A stretch of DNA of 64,000 nucleotides from Campylobacter taeniopygiae (GTDB lineage: Bacteria; Campylobacterota; Campylobacteria; Campylobacterales; Campylobacteraceae): NCBI RefSeq assembly GCF_005406225.1, contig NZ_NXLY01000002.1, forward strand, positions 1 to 64,000, read 5' to 3'. The translations under genes were made by a program, and so were the position numbers. The first letter of the stretch is position 1, and every line of letters starts with the position of its first letter. The notes under the pieces were generated by a model. The model had not been told where the DNA came from and did no database searches. It saw only the letters and a program-made list of their open reading frames with translations. This document shows positions 36,673 through 47,440 of the stretch, piece by piece.

Positions 36673-37311
36673 ATGCAAGTGAATACTTATTCAAATATCG
36701 CTAGCATGACTCAAACCCAAGTTAGCAATAAGAAGGTAGATGAAGATGCTAAAAAAAATACCAAAGATGCAAACCTTCAAAGTGCTAGTTCAAGCAAGGA
36801 TATCAATAAAGATGCCCTTGAAAAACTAAGCTCACTTGGAGGAAAAGGTATTACTCAACTCTATATGGTTCAATTCCAACAACAAACTATGAATACAGTT
36901 TTTGGCACAAGCAATGCTCAAGCTGGAATTGAAGGTCTTTTAAATGGAGGAAATTTAGATACCGCAAAATCTATTCTTTCTAGTATTGATTTTACATCTT
37001 TAGGTTATAGTGGTAAAAATCCACTTTCAATGAATACCGATGAATTAAAACAGCTTGTAAGCGAAGATGGATTTTTTGGCGTTAATAATACGGCAAATCG
37101 TATCGCTGATTTTGTAATCAATGGAGCTGGAAATGATGTCGATAAACTTAAAGAGGGGCTTGATGGGATAAAAAAAGGATTTGAGCAAGCAGAAAAAATG
37201 TGGGGTGGAAAGCTTCCTCAAATCAGCCAAGATACAATGGATGCAGCAATTAAAAAAGTTACTGATCGCATTGACGAACTTGGAGGAAAAACTCTAGATC
37301 TTCAAGCTTAA
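36673..37311 (+). CDS. Sigma-28-controlled flagella-associated protein
   Basis: A 212-residue soluble protein without signal peptide. The N-terminal third is Ser/Lys/Asn-rich and disordered (MQVNTYSNIASMTQTQVSN), like secreted or flagellum-co-expressed Campylobacter proteins, followed by a helical Gly-rich domain (ALEKLSSLGGKGITQLYMVQF, GFFGVNNTANRIADFVINGAGND). It is preceded by a near-perfect sigma-28 promoter and AAGGAG. I remember its counterpart Cj0391c as a gene of the flagellar regulon. It faces pflB. Its role is unknown; a flagellum-exported effector or a motility-linked cytoplasmic protein are both possible. Confidence 0.8.
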   Translation: MQVNTYSNIASMTQTQVSNKKVDEDAKKNTKDANLQSASSSKDINKDALEKLSSLGGKGITQLYMVQFQQQTMNTVFGTSNAQAGIEGLLNGGNLDTAKSILSSIDFTSLGYSGKNPLSMNTDELKQLVSEDGFFGVNNTANRIADFVINGAGNDVDKLKEGLDGIKKGFEQAEKMWGGKLPQISQDTMDAAIKKVTDRIDELGGKTLDLQA

Positions 37312-37316
37312 TCCAT

Positions 37317-37346
37317 AAAGATGTTTAAAATTATTTAAACATCTTT
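37317..37346. terminator. Bidirectional Rho-independent terminator
   Basis: A perfect 13-bp stem (AAAGATGTTTAAA / TTTAAACATCTTT) with a 4-base loop, followed on the plus strand by AATTTTTT. It lies between the convergent sigma-28 gene and pflB and can serve both. Confidence 0.87.
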
Positions 37347-39801
37347 AATTTTTTATATCAAAGGTAAAAAATTTACTCTTAAAATCATTCGGTAGTGTTT
37401 TATACTGATTAATAGCAGCTTCATAATTTTGCACTTCTTGATAAAGCAAACCTAAAGCAGCTTTACTTTCTTTATTATTTTTATCAGTTAATTTTGAAAG
37501 TTGCAATAAAGCTATAGCCGAATTTGGATTATTTGCCCCTATGGCTGCAACTGCGGCTAAAAATAAAGTTCTAGTATCTTTAATTTTATAATCATCAATT
37601 AAAATATTATAAAGTGCATAAGACTCTTCAAATTGCTTAGCAAAAATATCTAAATATGCTAAAGTTTGTATAATACTTTCGCTTTCAAATTTAGAAGTAT
37701 TCATTAATTCTTTAAATTTATTTCTTTCCAAATTTAAAAGTCCCGAAACATGCATTAAATCAACATAAAATTCTCTAGCAATATTAGGACCCCCAAAAAC
37801 ACTGCGATAATCAAGTTTTAAATTTTTAAAATGAATTTGCGCATTTTGGGCATACTCTTTAATATTAAAATTAGAATTTAAAGAATTAAAATATAAAATA
37901 TTCGCAATAATATCTTCTGGCAGTTGTGATCTTAACTTGGCCATTTCAACATCCATACGATTGCTAAGATTATTATTTTTAGCAATGATTGCTTTAAGCA
38001 TTAAACTTAAAGGCGTATCAGAAGTTTTTTCATCCAAATACGGAAGCATTGAGACATAATCATTTTTAACTAAAAACAGCATACTTTTTTGCATATTTGC
38101 TTTAAAATTCGTATCAGCACTCATATTTTCAACAATTTCATTATAAAGTTTAGTTGTATCTAAATCATTTAATTTAGCACAAAATAAAGCAAAAACTCCT
38201 GCTAAATAATTTTTAGGATTTAAATGATAGGAGCTGAAAAAATATTTGTAAGCTTGTTCATAATCTTGCATCTGTGCGTAAGATAAAGCTAAATTATACT
38301 GTAAAATACTATGTTCTGGATAATTTTTCAACAATTGCTGAAATTCTTCATTGGCAAGTCTTAATTGCTGATTTAAAGCATGATTAATAATATTAGCAAT
38401 TTTTACATTTGTAGAAGATAAAACATTACTCGTTGTTAAATACTCTCCTGAATCCGCACTATCATCGACAAAATTTGTAACATTAGCTTTTTCTATATAT
38501 AATGATGCTTGTTTAGAATCAAAAACTTGATAAGGGGCGTAATAAAAAAGCAAATCAAATTGATTTTTTAAATTTTTCAATAAATCCTTAGAAAAATGAC
38601 TCTGTGCTATAGCGATATTAAACAAATCATTGTTTAATCGCACTTTTATTTTATAACGATCTAAAATTTTATATTGATCTTCCTCTTTCTTATAAGCATT
38701 TTGCAAACGCATAAGCATATCCTGATAATCACCCGTTTTAATATCAACAAGACTTAAAGCTGCCAAACTTTGATTGAAGTCTCTATCGATTTTCATAGCA
38801 GTATTTAAAGAAGATTTAGCTTTATCATATTCTCCCATTCTAGCATATAAAAGACCCAAAGAAAGACTAGGTTCAAAATTTCCTTGAGAATTTAGCTGTT
38901 GTACTGCCTTAGCATCAAAATCCATCTTAGCATAAATTTTAGCTGATAAATATTTAGAAATATCATTATAAGGATCAATATTTACCTGCTGAAACATTTG
39001 CAAAGCCTCTGGATAATACCCTTTATAATAATCTATCAAAGCCAAATAATAATTATATAATTTTGATTTTCCTTCCTTAGGAAGATAAACTTGTGCTAAA
39101 TCAATATAATATTTAAATTTTTCTTCATCATTAAGCTTTAAAGCACACACAGCAGCATTAATAGCAGATACAGTTTGATTTTCACCACTAGCTATAGCTT
39201 TTTTAAAGCTTTCAAAAGCCTCTTGCAATTTTCCTTCATTCATTTGAGAAACGCCTAAATTGTAATTAGACAAAGATTCATTATAAATTGCAATTTGTTT
39301 ATATAATTTCAAAGATTGTTGAATTTCTCCCTTAAGATAAAGTGCATTAGCTTTTTGTATCATAGCATCCACTTTAGCCATATCTTTATACTTATAAGAT
39401 TCATCAGGGACAATTTCAGATTTTTCAACTGGTTTTGAAGCAATAATATCTGCTTTAATATTTCCTTCGCTAAAAATCAAATAAGTTAAAGTAAAAACCA
39501 AAATACAGATAATAACTAAAGAAACTCCAACAAGAGACATAAATTTTCTATCTTTATACCAAGGGATTAATTCTTGACTCCCAGTTTTTTCAAAAGAAGA
39601 AAATTCTTCAGGTGCACTTTCTCTTGTAAAACTAAAACCTACATCATCTTCATTGGATCCTTCAGATAAAGATACAAATTCTTCATCATCAGGGGCTTGA
39701 CCTTCTTGCCCCTTAAATTCTCCTAAACTTTCATCAAGTCTTTCTTTATTATTTAAATCGTCTTCTGATCTTTCTAATACTATATCTTCTTTTTCTGCCA
39801 T
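37345..39801 (-). CDS. pflB: Flagellar motor scaffold TPR protein PflB
   Basis: An 818-residue protein: an acidic cytoplasmic N-terminus, one transmembrane helix (about 88-110, MSLVGVSLVIICILVFTLT), then a long periplasmic solenoid of TPR repeats (such as NALYLKGEIQQSLKLYKQIA and SILQYNLALSYAQMQDYEQAYKYF). In gene position and plan it is PflB (Cj0390), which with PflA forms the periplasmic scaffold that holds the wide ring of stator units in the Campylobacter motor; loss gives paralysed flagella. The neighbouring sigma-28 gene supports the flagellar context. It is the last gene of the run serS-pflB. Confidence 0.85.
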   Translation of the reverse strand: MAEKEDIVLERSEDDLNNKERLDESLGEFKGQEGQAPDDEEFVSLSEGSNEDDVGFSFTRESAPEEFSSFEKTGSQELIPWYKDRKFMSLVGVSLVIICILVFTLTYLIFSEGNIKADIIASKPVEKSEIVPDESYKYKDMAKVDAMIQKANALYLKGEIQQSLKLYKQIAIYNESLSNYNLGVSQMNEGKLQEAFESFKKAIASGENQTVSAINAAVCALKLNDEEKFKYYIDLAQVYLPKEGKSKLYNYYLALIDYYKGYYPEALQMFQQVNIDPYNDISKYLSAKIYAKMDFDAKAVQQLNSQGNFEPSLSLGLLYARMGEYDKAKSSLNTAMKIDRDFNQSLAALSLVDIKTGDYQDMLMRLQNAYKKEEDQYKILDRYKIKVRLNNDLFNIAIAQSHFSKDLLKNLKNQFDLLFYYAPYQVFDSKQASLYIEKANVTNFVDDSADSGEYLTTSNVLSSTNVKIANIINHALNQQLRLANEEFQQLLKNYPEHSILQYNLALSYAQMQDYEQAYKYFFSSYHLNPKNYLAGVFALFCAKLNDLDTTKLYNEIVENMSADTNFKANMQKSMLFLVKNDYVSMLPYLDEKTSDTPLSLMLKAIIAKNNNLSNRMDVEMAKLRSQLPEDIIANILYFNSLNSNFNIKEYAQNAQIHFKNLKLDYRSVFGGPNIAREFYVDLMHVSGLLNLERNKFKELMNTSKFESESIIQTLAYLDIFAKQFEESYALYNILIDDYKIKDTRTLFLAAVAAIGANNPNSAIALLQLSKLTDKNNKESKAALGLLYQEVQNYEAAINQYKTLPNDFKSKFFTFDIKN

Positions 39802-39810
39802 TTATTTTCT

Positions 39811-41046
39811 TTAAAAATATTTTCTTAAAACATCAGGAATAGCAATTTTTCCTTCTTTATCTTGATAATTTTCCATAATGGCAACCAAAGTTCTACCTAC
39901 AGCTAATGAAGAACCATTTAAGGTATGGACTAATTCATTTTTACCTTGCTCATTTTTATAGCGAATTTTGGCACGTCTTGCTTGAAAATCACGACAATTA
40001 GATACAGAACTAATTTCTCGGTATTTATTTTGAGAAGGAATCCAAACTTCAAGATCAATAGTCTTTGCAGCGCTAAAACCCAAATCTCCCGTACAAAGCA
40101 TCAAATGTCTATGAGCCAAACCTAAAGAGCTTAATAAATCACTCGCACACTCTACCATTTCATTAAATACACTATCACTTTGCTCAGGTTTAGTAATACT
40201 TACAAGTTCTACTTTTTCAAACTGATGCTGACGAATGATCCCTCTTGTATCACGCCCTGCACTACCCGCTTCTTTTCTAAAACAAGCGCTATAACAAGTC
40301 ATTTTTATCGGTAAGTTTTCACTGGTTAAAATTTCCCCACTATAAAGATTGGTTACTGGAATTTCAGAAGTTGAAATAAGATATAAATCCTCATCATCGA
40401 CTTTATACATATCATCTTTAAATTTTGGCAGTTGTCCAGTTCCAAACATCGTAGCGCCATTAACCAAATAAGGCACATTGACAAAATTAAAACCACGACT
40501 TCTATTAAAATCGATCATATAATTAACCAAAGCTCGGCTCAATAAAGCACCTTCGTTTTTAAGTACACAAAAACGACTTCCAGAAATTTTAACCCCTCTT
40601 ACAAAATCAAGCCAATCTAAACTTTCACCCAAATCATGATGTTCTTTTGGCTCAAAATCAAAACTTGGCGGTGTGAGGACTTTTTTTATTTCCACATTTT
40701 CATCTTCATCCTCGCCAACAGGAACAATATCATCCGGAATATTTGGAATAGCATGGGCAATATTTTCAAGTTCATCTTCTAAAGCACCCACCTTTTGACT
40801 TTGTTCGTTGATTTTAATTTTATTTTCACTCAATTTTGTTTTCAACTCTTCTTTATCTTGCGCACTTGCAAGTTCTTTACTGAATTTATTTTGAAAGGCT
40901 TGAAGCTCTTCTAAAATTGTCCTTTCTTTTTTCAATAATGCAAATAAATCAGCTAATTTTTTTAATGCTTCCTCATCAACTTTTTTATTTTTTAATTTTT
41001 GACTCACCTCATCAAATTGATTTTGTAATTTTTTTAAATCAAGCAT
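39811..41046 (-). CDS. serS: Seryl-tRNA synthetase
   Basis: A 411-residue class II synthetase with the N-terminal coiled-coil arm for the tRNA-Ser long arm (about 25-105, [21 protein letters not shown]) and catalytic motifs [36 protein letters not shown] and [20 protein letters not shown]. Normal length. Followed by pflB after 9 bp. Confidence 0.96.
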   Translation of the reverse strand: MLDLKKLQNQFDEVSQKLKNKKVDEEALKKLADLFALLKKERTILEELQAFQNKFSKELASAQDKEELKTKLSENKIKINEQSQKVGALEDELENIAHAIPNIPDDIVPVGEDEDENVEIKKVLTPPSFDFEPKEHHDLGESLDWLDFVRGVKISGSRFCVLKNEGALLSRALVNYMIDFNRSRGFNFVNVPYLVNGATMFGTGQLPKFKDDMYKVDDEDLYLISTSEIPVTNLYSGEILTSENLPIKMTCYSACFRKEAGSAGRDTRGIIRQHQFEKVELVSITKPEQSDSVFNEMVECASDLLSSLGLAHRHLMLCTGDLGFSAAKTIDLEVWIPSQNKYREISSVSNCRDFQARRAKIRYKNEQGKNELVHTLNGSSLAVGRTLVAIMENYQDKEGKIAIPDVLRKYF

Positions 41047-41056
41047 CTTACACCCC

Positions 41057-42016
41057 TTATAAGCCTATTTTAGTATAAATTTTTTGCATCTTTTCTTGAG
41101 CAATTTTTCTTGCTTTACTCGCACCAAAATCCAAAACCTCTTTCAAATAAGAAGGCTTATTTAAAAGCTCATTGTATTTTTCTCTTATTTCTTTGAAATA
41201 ATCAATCACCAACTCATTTAAATACATTTTAAAATGTCCATATCCCTCGCCTCCCTTTAAATAACGATTTCTCAAATTTTCTTGTCCTTCATTATCTAAA
41301 AATAATTTTGCTATTTTAAAAACATTACATTCTTCAGGATTTTTAGGATCTTCTAAAGCAGTGCTATCTGTTACTATCGATGAAATTTGCTTTTTTAAAG
41401 TTTTATCATCATTAAAAATATCGATAGTATTTTTATAAGATTTACTCATTTTAGCCCCATCAGTCCCTACAATAACGGCAAGATCTTCGTTGATTTTAGC
41501 TTCAGGCAAAATAAAAATTTCTCCCCATTCATTATTTACTTTTAAAGCGATATCACGTGCGATTTCTACGTGTTGAATTTGATCTTTACCTACAGGAACA
41601 AGTTGAGTATCAAAAAGTAAAATATCTGCTGCCATTAAAACAGGATAAGAAAAAAGTCCATGAGAAGCACTTAGCCCTTTAGCAATTTTATCTTTATAGC
41701 TATGCGCACGCTCTAATAAACCCATAGGGGTAAATTGTGATAAAATCCAATAAAGCTCCATCACTTCTTTCACATCACTTTGTAACCAAAAAACACTTTT
41801 TTGTGGATCTATACCAAAACTCAAAAAAGCTGCGGCCGCTTTTATTGAATTTTCTTTCAATTTTTCCCCATTTTGCAAAGAAGTCATAGCATGATAATTA
41901 GCGATAAATATAAACATTTCACTTGTATTTTGCGCATCTATCATTTGTTTAATCGCACCAAAATAATTTCCGATATGCAAATCTCCACTAGGTTGAATTC
42001 CGGTTAATACTCTCAT
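41057..42016 (-). CDS. trpS: Tryptophanyl-tRNA synthetase
   Basis: A 319-residue class I synthetase. HIGH-like motif [11 protein letters not shown] (about 11-21) and KMSKS-type [10 protein letters not shown] (about 192-201). [14 protein letters not shown] and [25 protein letters not shown] are typical. Overlaps aroK by 4 bp. Confidence 0.96.
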   Translation of the reverse strand: MRVLTGIQPSGDLHIGNYFGAIKQMIDAQNTSEMFIFIANYHAMTSLQNGEKLKENSIKAAAAFLSFGIDPQKSVFWLQSDVKEVMELYWILSQFTPMGLLERAHSYKDKIAKGLSASHGLFSYPVLMAADILLFDTQLVPVGKDQIQHVEIARDIALKVNNEWGEIFILPEAKINEDLAVIVGTDGAKMSKSYKNTIDIFNDDKTLKKQISSIVTDSTALEDPKNPEECNVFKIAKLFLDNEGQENLRNRYLKGGEGYGHFKMYLNELVIDYFKEIREKYNELLNKPSYLKEVLDFGASKARKIAQEKMQKIYTKIGL

Positions 42017-42507
42017 TTAACTACCTTTTTTAATTCACTTATAAGCTCATCAATACTTTTATTTTCAATATCCAATATCACATCAGCTTTATCTTCATAA
42101 ATTTTTATTCTTTCATTATATAACTTTTTTGCTTTAATTTCATCAAAAAATAAAGGTCTTTTAGCAATTTCATCTTTATTTAAACGCTTTTTCAAATACT
42201 CAAAATCAGCCCTTAAATAAACACTCAATCCGATTTTTTCCAAATTTTTTACATTAACAAAACCGCCACCACTTGCAATACAAGCATTTTGACAAAAAAT
42301 AAAAAAATCAGCTAATTTTTGTTCTTGTTCTCTAAAAAAACACTCGCCTTTGTTTTTAAAAATTTCATTAACACTTTGCTTAAATTTCGTCTCAATCAAT
42401 AAATCACTGTCTAAAAAAATTCGGTCTAACTCTACAGCCAATGCTCTAGCTATAGTGCTTTTTCCACATCCCATAAAACCGATGAAAATAATATTATCCA
42501 TTCTCAT
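42013..42507 (-). CDS. aroK: Shikimate kinase
   Basis: About 164 residues. The P-loop FMGCGKST (about 10-17), the shikimate-binding Arg and Asp (FLDSDLLIE), [10 protein letters not shown] and ASGGGFV are present. I chose the second of three close ATGs (42510, 42507, 42501), 5 nt after AAGGA; the longer open frame upstream lies within the der gene and is not used. Together with aroE it gives two steps of the chorismate pathway in this window. Confidence 0.92.
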   Translation of the reverse strand: MRMDNIIFIGFMGCGKSTIARALAVELDRIFLDSDLLIETKFKQSVNEIFKNKGECFFREQEQKLADFFIFCQNACIASGGGFVNVKNLEKIGLSVYLRADFEYLKKRLNKDEIAKRPLFFDEIKAKKLYNERIKIYEDKADVILDIENKSIDELISELKKVVK

Positions 42508-43882
42508 CATTTTCCTTGCTTCCTTTTTTACGTGAAGCAATGATTAAAGGCACTCCCTCAAAATCAAATTCTTTTCTTATCTTATTTTGCAAATAACGCT
42601 TATAGCTAAAATGCAAGGCTTTTGGACGATTCATAATTAAAGCGATTTTTGGAGGAGCAACATCATATTGCACAGCATAATAAATTTTAACCAATTTTCC
42701 ATAATCATGTGGCAATGGGTGTGCTTTGGTTGCACTTTCAATTAAATTATTAAGTTTTGAAGTTGGGATTTTTTGTATGAAATTTTCAAAAACTTGCAAA
42801 ATTTTATCAAGTATCACATGCACTCTCTTACCACTTAAAGCTGAAACACTAACAATAGGTGCATGGGCTAAAAATTTAAAACGATCGAGTTTTAATTCTT
42901 TAACCGTTTTATCAAAATCAAGCTCACTTTTATCCCATTTATTTAAAACTATGATAACACCTAAATAATACTTTGCAATAAGTCCTGCTATTCTTTCATC
43001 AAGTTCATTAAAGCCTTCATCTGCATCTAAAACCAAAAGTGCGATTTGAGAATTTTGCAAAATTTTTTCAGTACGATTTAAGGCAAATCTTTCTAACCCT
43101 TGAATTTTTCCACGTTTTCTAATCCCTGCAGTATCTACAAATTCTATTGTTTTATCTTGATGAGTTATAGCTTCATTTACAGGATCGATTGTAGTTCCAG
43201 CTATACTACTAACGACACTACGTTCTTGTTTGACTAAAGCATTTAAAAGGCTTGATTTTCCAACATTAACACGACCTACAATCCCTACTCTAATATGATT
43301 TTGATCTATCTCTTTAAATTGCAATTCTTGTTTGTTTTCATCATAATGCTCTAAAAAATCCTCTAAATCTTGTTCTTCATCAGGAATCAAGCTAGTTTCA
43401 TTTAAAAATTGCTCTAACCAAGTATAAAGCTCATCAAGTCCTACATTATGAGTTACTGAAATATTGAAAATTTCTTTTACACCAAAATTTGCAAATTCCC
43501 ATGCTCTTTCTTCATCTTTTTTATTATCCACTTTATTGATAACCAAGGCTAGTGGTTTATTTAATTTTTTTAAAGAATAAAAAAAACGCCTATCTTCTTC
43601 ATCAGGAGCTAATTTTCCATCAACAAGATAAAGAATAATATCGCTTTCTTTGGCAACTTTTAAAGTATTTTTTTTAACATTTTTAAAAAGCTCATCACTC
43701 TCATCAAGTCCGCCACTATCAATAATAAAAGCATTTTTAGAGCCAATACAAGCTTCAGTTTTATTTGTATCTCTTGTTGTGCCAGAAATTTCACTTGTGA
43801 TTGCTATTCTTCTTTTTGCCATCCTATTAAAGAGGCTTGATTTTCCAACATTAGGCTTTCCTATTAATATAATGCTTTGCAT
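42494..43882 (-). CDS. der: GTPase Der (EngA), ribosome assembly
   Basis: A 462-residue protein with two GTPase domains in tandem: GKPNVGKSS at residues 8-16 and GRVNVGKSS in the second half (about 203-211), each followed by DSGG or DTAG, and NKVD/NKWD. A KH-like domain closes it ([19 protein letters not shown]). Start at ATG 43882 after AGGAAAAAA; an upstream in-frame TTG would only add six Lys/Arg residues. Essential for 50S ribosome maturation. Overlaps aroK by 14 bp. Confidence 0.95.
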   Translation of the reverse strand: MQSIILIGKPNVGKSSLFNRMAKRRIAITSEISGTTRDTNKTEACIGSKNAFIIDSGGLDESDELFKNVKKNTLKVAKESDIILYLVDGKLAPDEEDRRFFYSLKKLNKPLALVINKVDNKKDEERAWEFANFGVKEIFNISVTHNVGLDELYTWLEQFLNETSLIPDEEQDLEDFLEHYDENKQELQFKEIDQNHIRVGIVGRVNVGKSSLLNALVKQERSVVSSIAGTTIDPVNEAITHQDKTIEFVDTAGIRKRGKIQGLERFALNRTEKILQNSQIALLVLDADEGFNELDERIAGLIAKYYLGVIIVLNKWDKSELDFDKTVKELKLDRFKFLAHAPIVSVSALSGKRVHVILDKILQVFENFIQKIPTSKLNNLIESATKAHPLPHDYGKLVKIYYAVQYDVAPPKIALIMNRPKALHFSYKRYLQNKIRKEFDFEGVPLIIASRKKGSKENDENG

Positions 43883-44001
43883 TTTTTTCCTATTTTTCAA
43901 AGTAAAATTTTTTAAGAAAAATTATATAAAATTTGCCTTAATATTAAGCAAAAAAAGACTAGAATTAATCCATTTTTCAAGTTAATCCTCAAGGAATAAA
44001 A

Positions 44002-44931
44002 ATGCGAAAACTTATCAGACATAATCTTGGAATTTATTTTATGCTTTTAGCGTGTTTAGATTTTACGCTTATGGGAGCTTGTGCTAAAATTTTAAGCAAA
44101 GAAATAAGCTCTATTGAAATTATGTTTTTTAGAAATATCATAGGAGTTGTATTTTTACTTTGGTTATTGAAAAAATCAAAAGTTCACAAAGAAGGTGGGC
44201 ATTTTTGGCTTTTAGTTTTTAGAGGTGTTGCGGGCACACTTTCACTTTATATGTTTTTTTATAATATCTCAAACATCACCTTAGGTGGAGCCTTTGCTTT
44301 TCAAAAAACAGCACCTATTTTTATCACCCTCATTGCTTTTTTTGTTTTTAAAGAAAAACTAGAAAAAAAGGCTTGGATAGGAATTTTTATCGCTTTTTTA
44401 GGCATGCTTTTAATCACTCAACCTTGGGCTGATAAAGCCTATCACTCGGGCTTTGATTTAAAAAATTCCATCATAGGAATTTCAAGTGGCTTTCTAGCTG
44501 CTTTAGCCCTTACAAGCGTGAGAAAACTTAGAAAATCTTACACCACAGAACAAATTGCTTTTTCATTTATTTTTCTTGGCACACTCATGCCTTTACTTTC
44601 AATGATAGGAGCTGAATTTTTTCAATCTAAAGATTTTCATTCTTTGCATATGGATTTTATTTTAGCTCCATTTGTAATGCCTAGTTTAAAATCATGGATC
44701 ATTATTTTAATCATGGGAATTTTAGGCACCATTTATCAAATTCATGTCACCAAAGCCTATGGGATAGCCAAACAAGCTGGTATTGTCGCGGGTGTAAGTT
44801 ATTTTGATGTGATTTTTAGTTTAATTGTTGGATTAATTTTGGGCGATAATTTACCAAGTGCTATGGTTTTTTTAGGTATAATAGGGATAATTTGTGGAGG
44901 ATTAATCTTAGTCATAAAAGGAAAAAAATGA
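44002..44931 (+). CDS. EamA/DMT-family transporter
   Basis: A 309-residue polytopic protein with about ten hydrophobic helices in two similar halves, the EamA (drug/metabolite transporter) plan. Marks: [48 protein letters not shown] and [16 protein letters not shown]. The substrate is unknown. It leads the operon with kdsA, whose ATG overlaps its stop (ATGA). Counterpart of Cj0385c. The divergent space with der (about 120 bp) must hold both promoters. Confidence 0.88.
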   Translation: MRKLIRHNLGIYFMLLACLDFTLMGACAKILSKEISSIEIMFFRNIIGVVFLLWLLKKSKVHKEGGHFWLLVFRGVAGTLSLYMFFYNISNITLGGAFAFQKTAPIFITLIAFFVFKEKLEKKAWIGIFIAFLGMLLITQPWADKAYHSGFDLKNSIIGISSGFLAALALTSVRKLRKSYTTEQIAFSFIFLGTLMPLLSMIGAEFFQSKDFHSLHMDFILAPFVMPSLKSWIIILIMGILGTIYQIHVTKAYGIAKQAGIVAGVSYFDVIFSLIVGLILGDNLPSAMVFLGIIGIICGGLILVIKGKK

Positions 44932-45740
44932 AAAAAATGATATTAATCGCTGGTCCTTGCGTCATAGAAAGCAAAGATTTAGTATTTAAAGTCGCTGAAC
45001 AACTTAAATTTTTTAATGAAAATGAAAATATAGAATTTTATTTTAAATCCAGTTTTGATAAAGCTAATCGCACAAGCATTGATTCTTTTCGTGGGCCTGG
45101 AATTGAAGAAGGACTTAAAATTTTACAAAGTGTCAAAAATGAATTTAACATGAAAATTTTAACCGATATCCATGAAAGTACTCAAGCATCAATTGCGAGT
45201 GAAGTCGTTGATGTACTTCAAATTCCAGCATTTTTGTGTCGTCAAACTGATTTGCTTGTTGGGGCTGCTAAAACCAAATCAAAAGTCAATATCAAAAAAG
45301 GCCAATTTCTAAACCCAAGCGATATTAAATATAGCGTTAAAAAAATTCTTCAAACTAGAGGTATCAATGAAGAAGGCTATGAAGTAGCGAAACAAAATGG
45401 AATTTTTGTTGCCGAAAGAGGTGCTAGCTTTGGATATGGAAATTTAGTTGTAGATATGAGATCTTTAGTTATTATGCGTGAATTTGCACCCGTTGTATTT
45501 GATGCGACTCATAGTGTTCAAATGCCAGGAGCTGCAGGAGGAAAAAGCGGAGGTAAAAGCGAATTTGTAGAGCCTTTAGCAAGAGCAGCAGCAGCAGTTG
45601 GAGTGGATGGATTTTTCTTTGAAACCCATATCAATCCTTGTGAAGCTCTATGCGATGGACCAAATATGCTAGATATTTCACGTCTTAAAAATTGTGTTGA
45701 AACACTCTTAAAAATACAAAATATTATAAAGGATATTTAA
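44928..45740 (+). CDS. kdsA: KDO-8-phosphate synthase
   Basis: A 270-residue enzyme that joins phosphoenolpyruvate and arabinose-5-phosphate to make KDO-8-phosphate for lipooligosaccharide core. Seen: IAGPCVIES near the N-terminus, [12 protein letters not shown] (about 39-50), [16 protein letters not shown] and [19 protein letters not shown] use the ATG at 44928 after AAAGG; an in-frame ATG 36 nt earlier lies within the transporter gene. Confidence 0.95.
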   Translation: MKKMILIAGPCVIESKDLVFKVAEQLKFFNENENIEFYFKSSFDKANRTSIDSFRGPGIEEGLKILQSVKNEFNMKILTDIHESTQASIASEVVDVLQIPAFLCRQTDLLVGAAKTKSKVNIKKGQFLNPSDIKYSVKKILQTRGINEEGYEVAKQNGIFVAERGASFGYGNLVVDMRSLVIMREFAPVVFDATHSVQMPGAAGGKSGGKSEFVEPLARAAAAVGVDGFFFETHINPCEALCDGPNMLDISRLKNCVETLLKIQNIIKDI

Positions 45741-46204
45741 TGAAAATTATCGAGGGAAAACTAAATCTTAATTCTAATGAAAAAATTGCAATCATCAATG
45801 CAAGATTTAATCACATCATCACCGATCGTCTTGTTGAAGGTGCTAAAGATGCCTTTTTAAGACATGGAGGTAAAGAAGAAAATTTAAGCCTTATTCTTGT
45901 TCCAGGGGCTTTTGAACTTCCTTTCATCTTAAAAAAAGCTATAGAAAGTCAAAAATTTGATGCTATTTGTTGCATAGGTGCTGTTATTAGAGGCTCGACT
46001 CCGCATTTTGATTATGTTGCAGCAGAAACCACAAAAGGTATTGCCAATGTAAGTTTAAATCATAATATTCCTGTAAGTTTTGGCGTACTCACCACTGATA
46101 CTATAGAACAAGCCATAGAAAGAGCAGGAAGCAAAGCTGGAAATAAAGGTTTTGAAGCTATGGTTACAGTTATAGAAATGCTTAATTTAAGCAAGGAAAT
46201 TTAA
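45740..46204 (+). CDS. ribH: 6,7-dimethyl-8-ribityllumazine synthase
   Basis: A 154-residue riboflavin synthesis enzyme that usually forms a 60-subunit capsid. Marks: [27 protein letters not shown], the [15 protein letters not shown] block with the catalytic His, [26 protein letters not shown]. Starts on the last base of the kdsA stop. Confidence 0.96.
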   Translation: MKIIEGKLNLNSNEKIAIINARFNHIITDRLVEGAKDAFLRHGGKEENLSLILVPGAFELPFILKKAIESQKFDAICCIGAVIRGSTPHFDYVAAETTKGIANVSLNHNIPVSFGVLTTDTIEQAIERAGSKAGNKGFEAMVTVIEMLNLSKEI

Positions 46205-46602
46205 TGGCAACGCGTCATCAAGTCAGACAAAGTGTTGTTTCTTTGCTTTATGCTTTAGAAATGAATGAAAAAAATGAAAATTTTATTGATGATTATTTAA
46301 ATGAAAAAAAGATTCGCAATGAGCAAAAAAAATTTACTTTAAATTTATATCAAGGCATTATTCATAATCTTTGCGATATTGATGAGAAATTAAATACTCA
46401 TCTTAATGAAAACAAAATTGAAAAATTAGGATATATTGAAAGAGCTATATTAAGACTTGGAGCTTATGAGTTGCTTTTCACAGACACACCTAGTGCAATC
46501 ATCATCAATGAAGCGATAGAATTAGCTAAAGAATTAGCTAATGATAGTTCTCCTAAATTTATCAATGGAGTTTTAGACTCACTGATTAAGGCTAAAAAAT
46601 GA
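46204..46602 (+). CDS. nusB: Transcription antitermination factor NusB
   Basis: A 132-residue all-helical Nus[20 protein letters not shown] at the start and [14 protein letters not shown], then [29 protein letters not shown] at the end. It acts with NusE in rRNA antitermination. Start coupled to ribH (TAATG), stop overlapping pyrF by 4 bp. Confidence 0.95.
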   Translation: MATRHQVRQSVVSLLYALEMNEKNENFIDDYLNEKKIRNEQKKFTLNLYQGIIHNLCDIDEKLNTHLNENKIEKLGYIERAILRLGAYELLFTDTPSAIIINEAIELAKELANDSSPKFINGVLDSLIKAKK

Positions 46603-47279
46603 AATTATGCGTTGCATTAGATCTTACCACCAAAGAAGAATGTCTTAATATAGCCAAAGAATTAAAAGGCTTGGATCTTTGGCTTAAAATAGGCCTAAGA
46701 GCTTATCTAAGAGATGGTTTTAAATTTATAGAAGAATTAAAAAAAATAGATCATTTTAAAATCTTTTTGGATCTAAAAATTCATGACATTCCTAATACAA
46801 CTGCGGATGCTTGTGAAGAAATTTCCAAACTTGGAGTTGATATGATCAATATTCATGCAAGTGTTGGAAATATAGCCATGCAAGAAGTGATGAACAGACT
46901 TAATAAATTTTCTAAACGCCCTTTAGTTTTGGCTGTTTCTGCTCTAACTAGTTTTGATGAAGAGCATTTTTTCAATATTTATAAACAAAGCATTGATGAA
47001 GCTGTAATTAATTTCGCTAAAATGTCTTATCAAAATGGGCTTGATGGTATGGTATGCTCTGTTTTTGAAAGCAAAAATATCAAAAACAATACTCATCAAA
47101 ATTTTTTAACATTAACACCAGGCATTCGTCCTTTTGGAGAGAGTAATGACGATCAAAAACGAGTTGCTAATTTAGAAACAGCTAAAGAAAATAAAAGTGA
47201 TTTTATAGTCATAGGACGCCCTATATACAAAGATAAAAATCCTAAAGCGGTCTGCGAAAAGATTTTGGAGCTTATATGA
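46599..47279 (+). CDS. pyrF: Orotidine-5'-phosphate decarboxylase
   Basis: A 226-residue TIM-barrel enzyme making UMP. Active-site motif [13 protein letters not shown] (about 56-68) with the Asp-Lys-Asp arrangement, [15 protein letters not shown] and TPGIRPFG, and the late [10 protein letters not shown] phosphate loop. The stop TGA overlaps the ATG of a small gene that follows. Confidence 0.96.
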   Translation: MKLCVALDLTTKEECLNIAKELKGLDLWLKIGLRAYLRDGFKFIEELKKIDHFKIFLDLKIHDIPNTTADACEEISKLGVDMINIHASVGNIAMQEVMNRLNKFSKRPLVLAVSALTSFDEEHFFNIYKQSIDEAVINFAKMSYQNGLDGMVCSVFESKNIKNNTHQNFLTLTPGIRPFGESNDDQKRVANLETAKENKSDFIVIGRPIYKDKNPKAVCEKILELI

Positions 47280-47440
47280 GCAAAGAAAAAATAAATGAAG
47301 AAAATATAGATCAAATTTATGAAAACAATCAAAAAAAAGAATGGGATATTTGCAAAAATTTTGAAGAATGGATCAAAACCCAACCCGATAAAGAAAAAGC
47401 CTTAAAAGAATTTTATCAAAAGTGTGGGATAAAGTATTGA
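47276..47440 (+). CDS. Small acidic/basic protein (54 aa)
   Basis: An ORF of 55 codons joined to pyrF by an ATGA overlap and to the next gene by a TTGA overlap. It encodes a highly charged helical protein ([19 protein letters not shown]...[26 protein letters not shown]) with two Cys. Tight spacing and continuous charged helix argue that it is real despite its size. Function unknown; it could be a small adaptor encoded with the following protein. Confidence 0.65.
   Translation: MSKEKINEENIDQIYENNQKKEWDICKNFEEWIKTQPDKEKALKEFYQKCGIKY

Noticed and set aside
42508-42540. Longer N-terminus of shikimate kinase
   Set aside because: The extra residues are encoded inside the end of der and precede the good AAGGA site; the normal family start is at the ATG cluster downstream.
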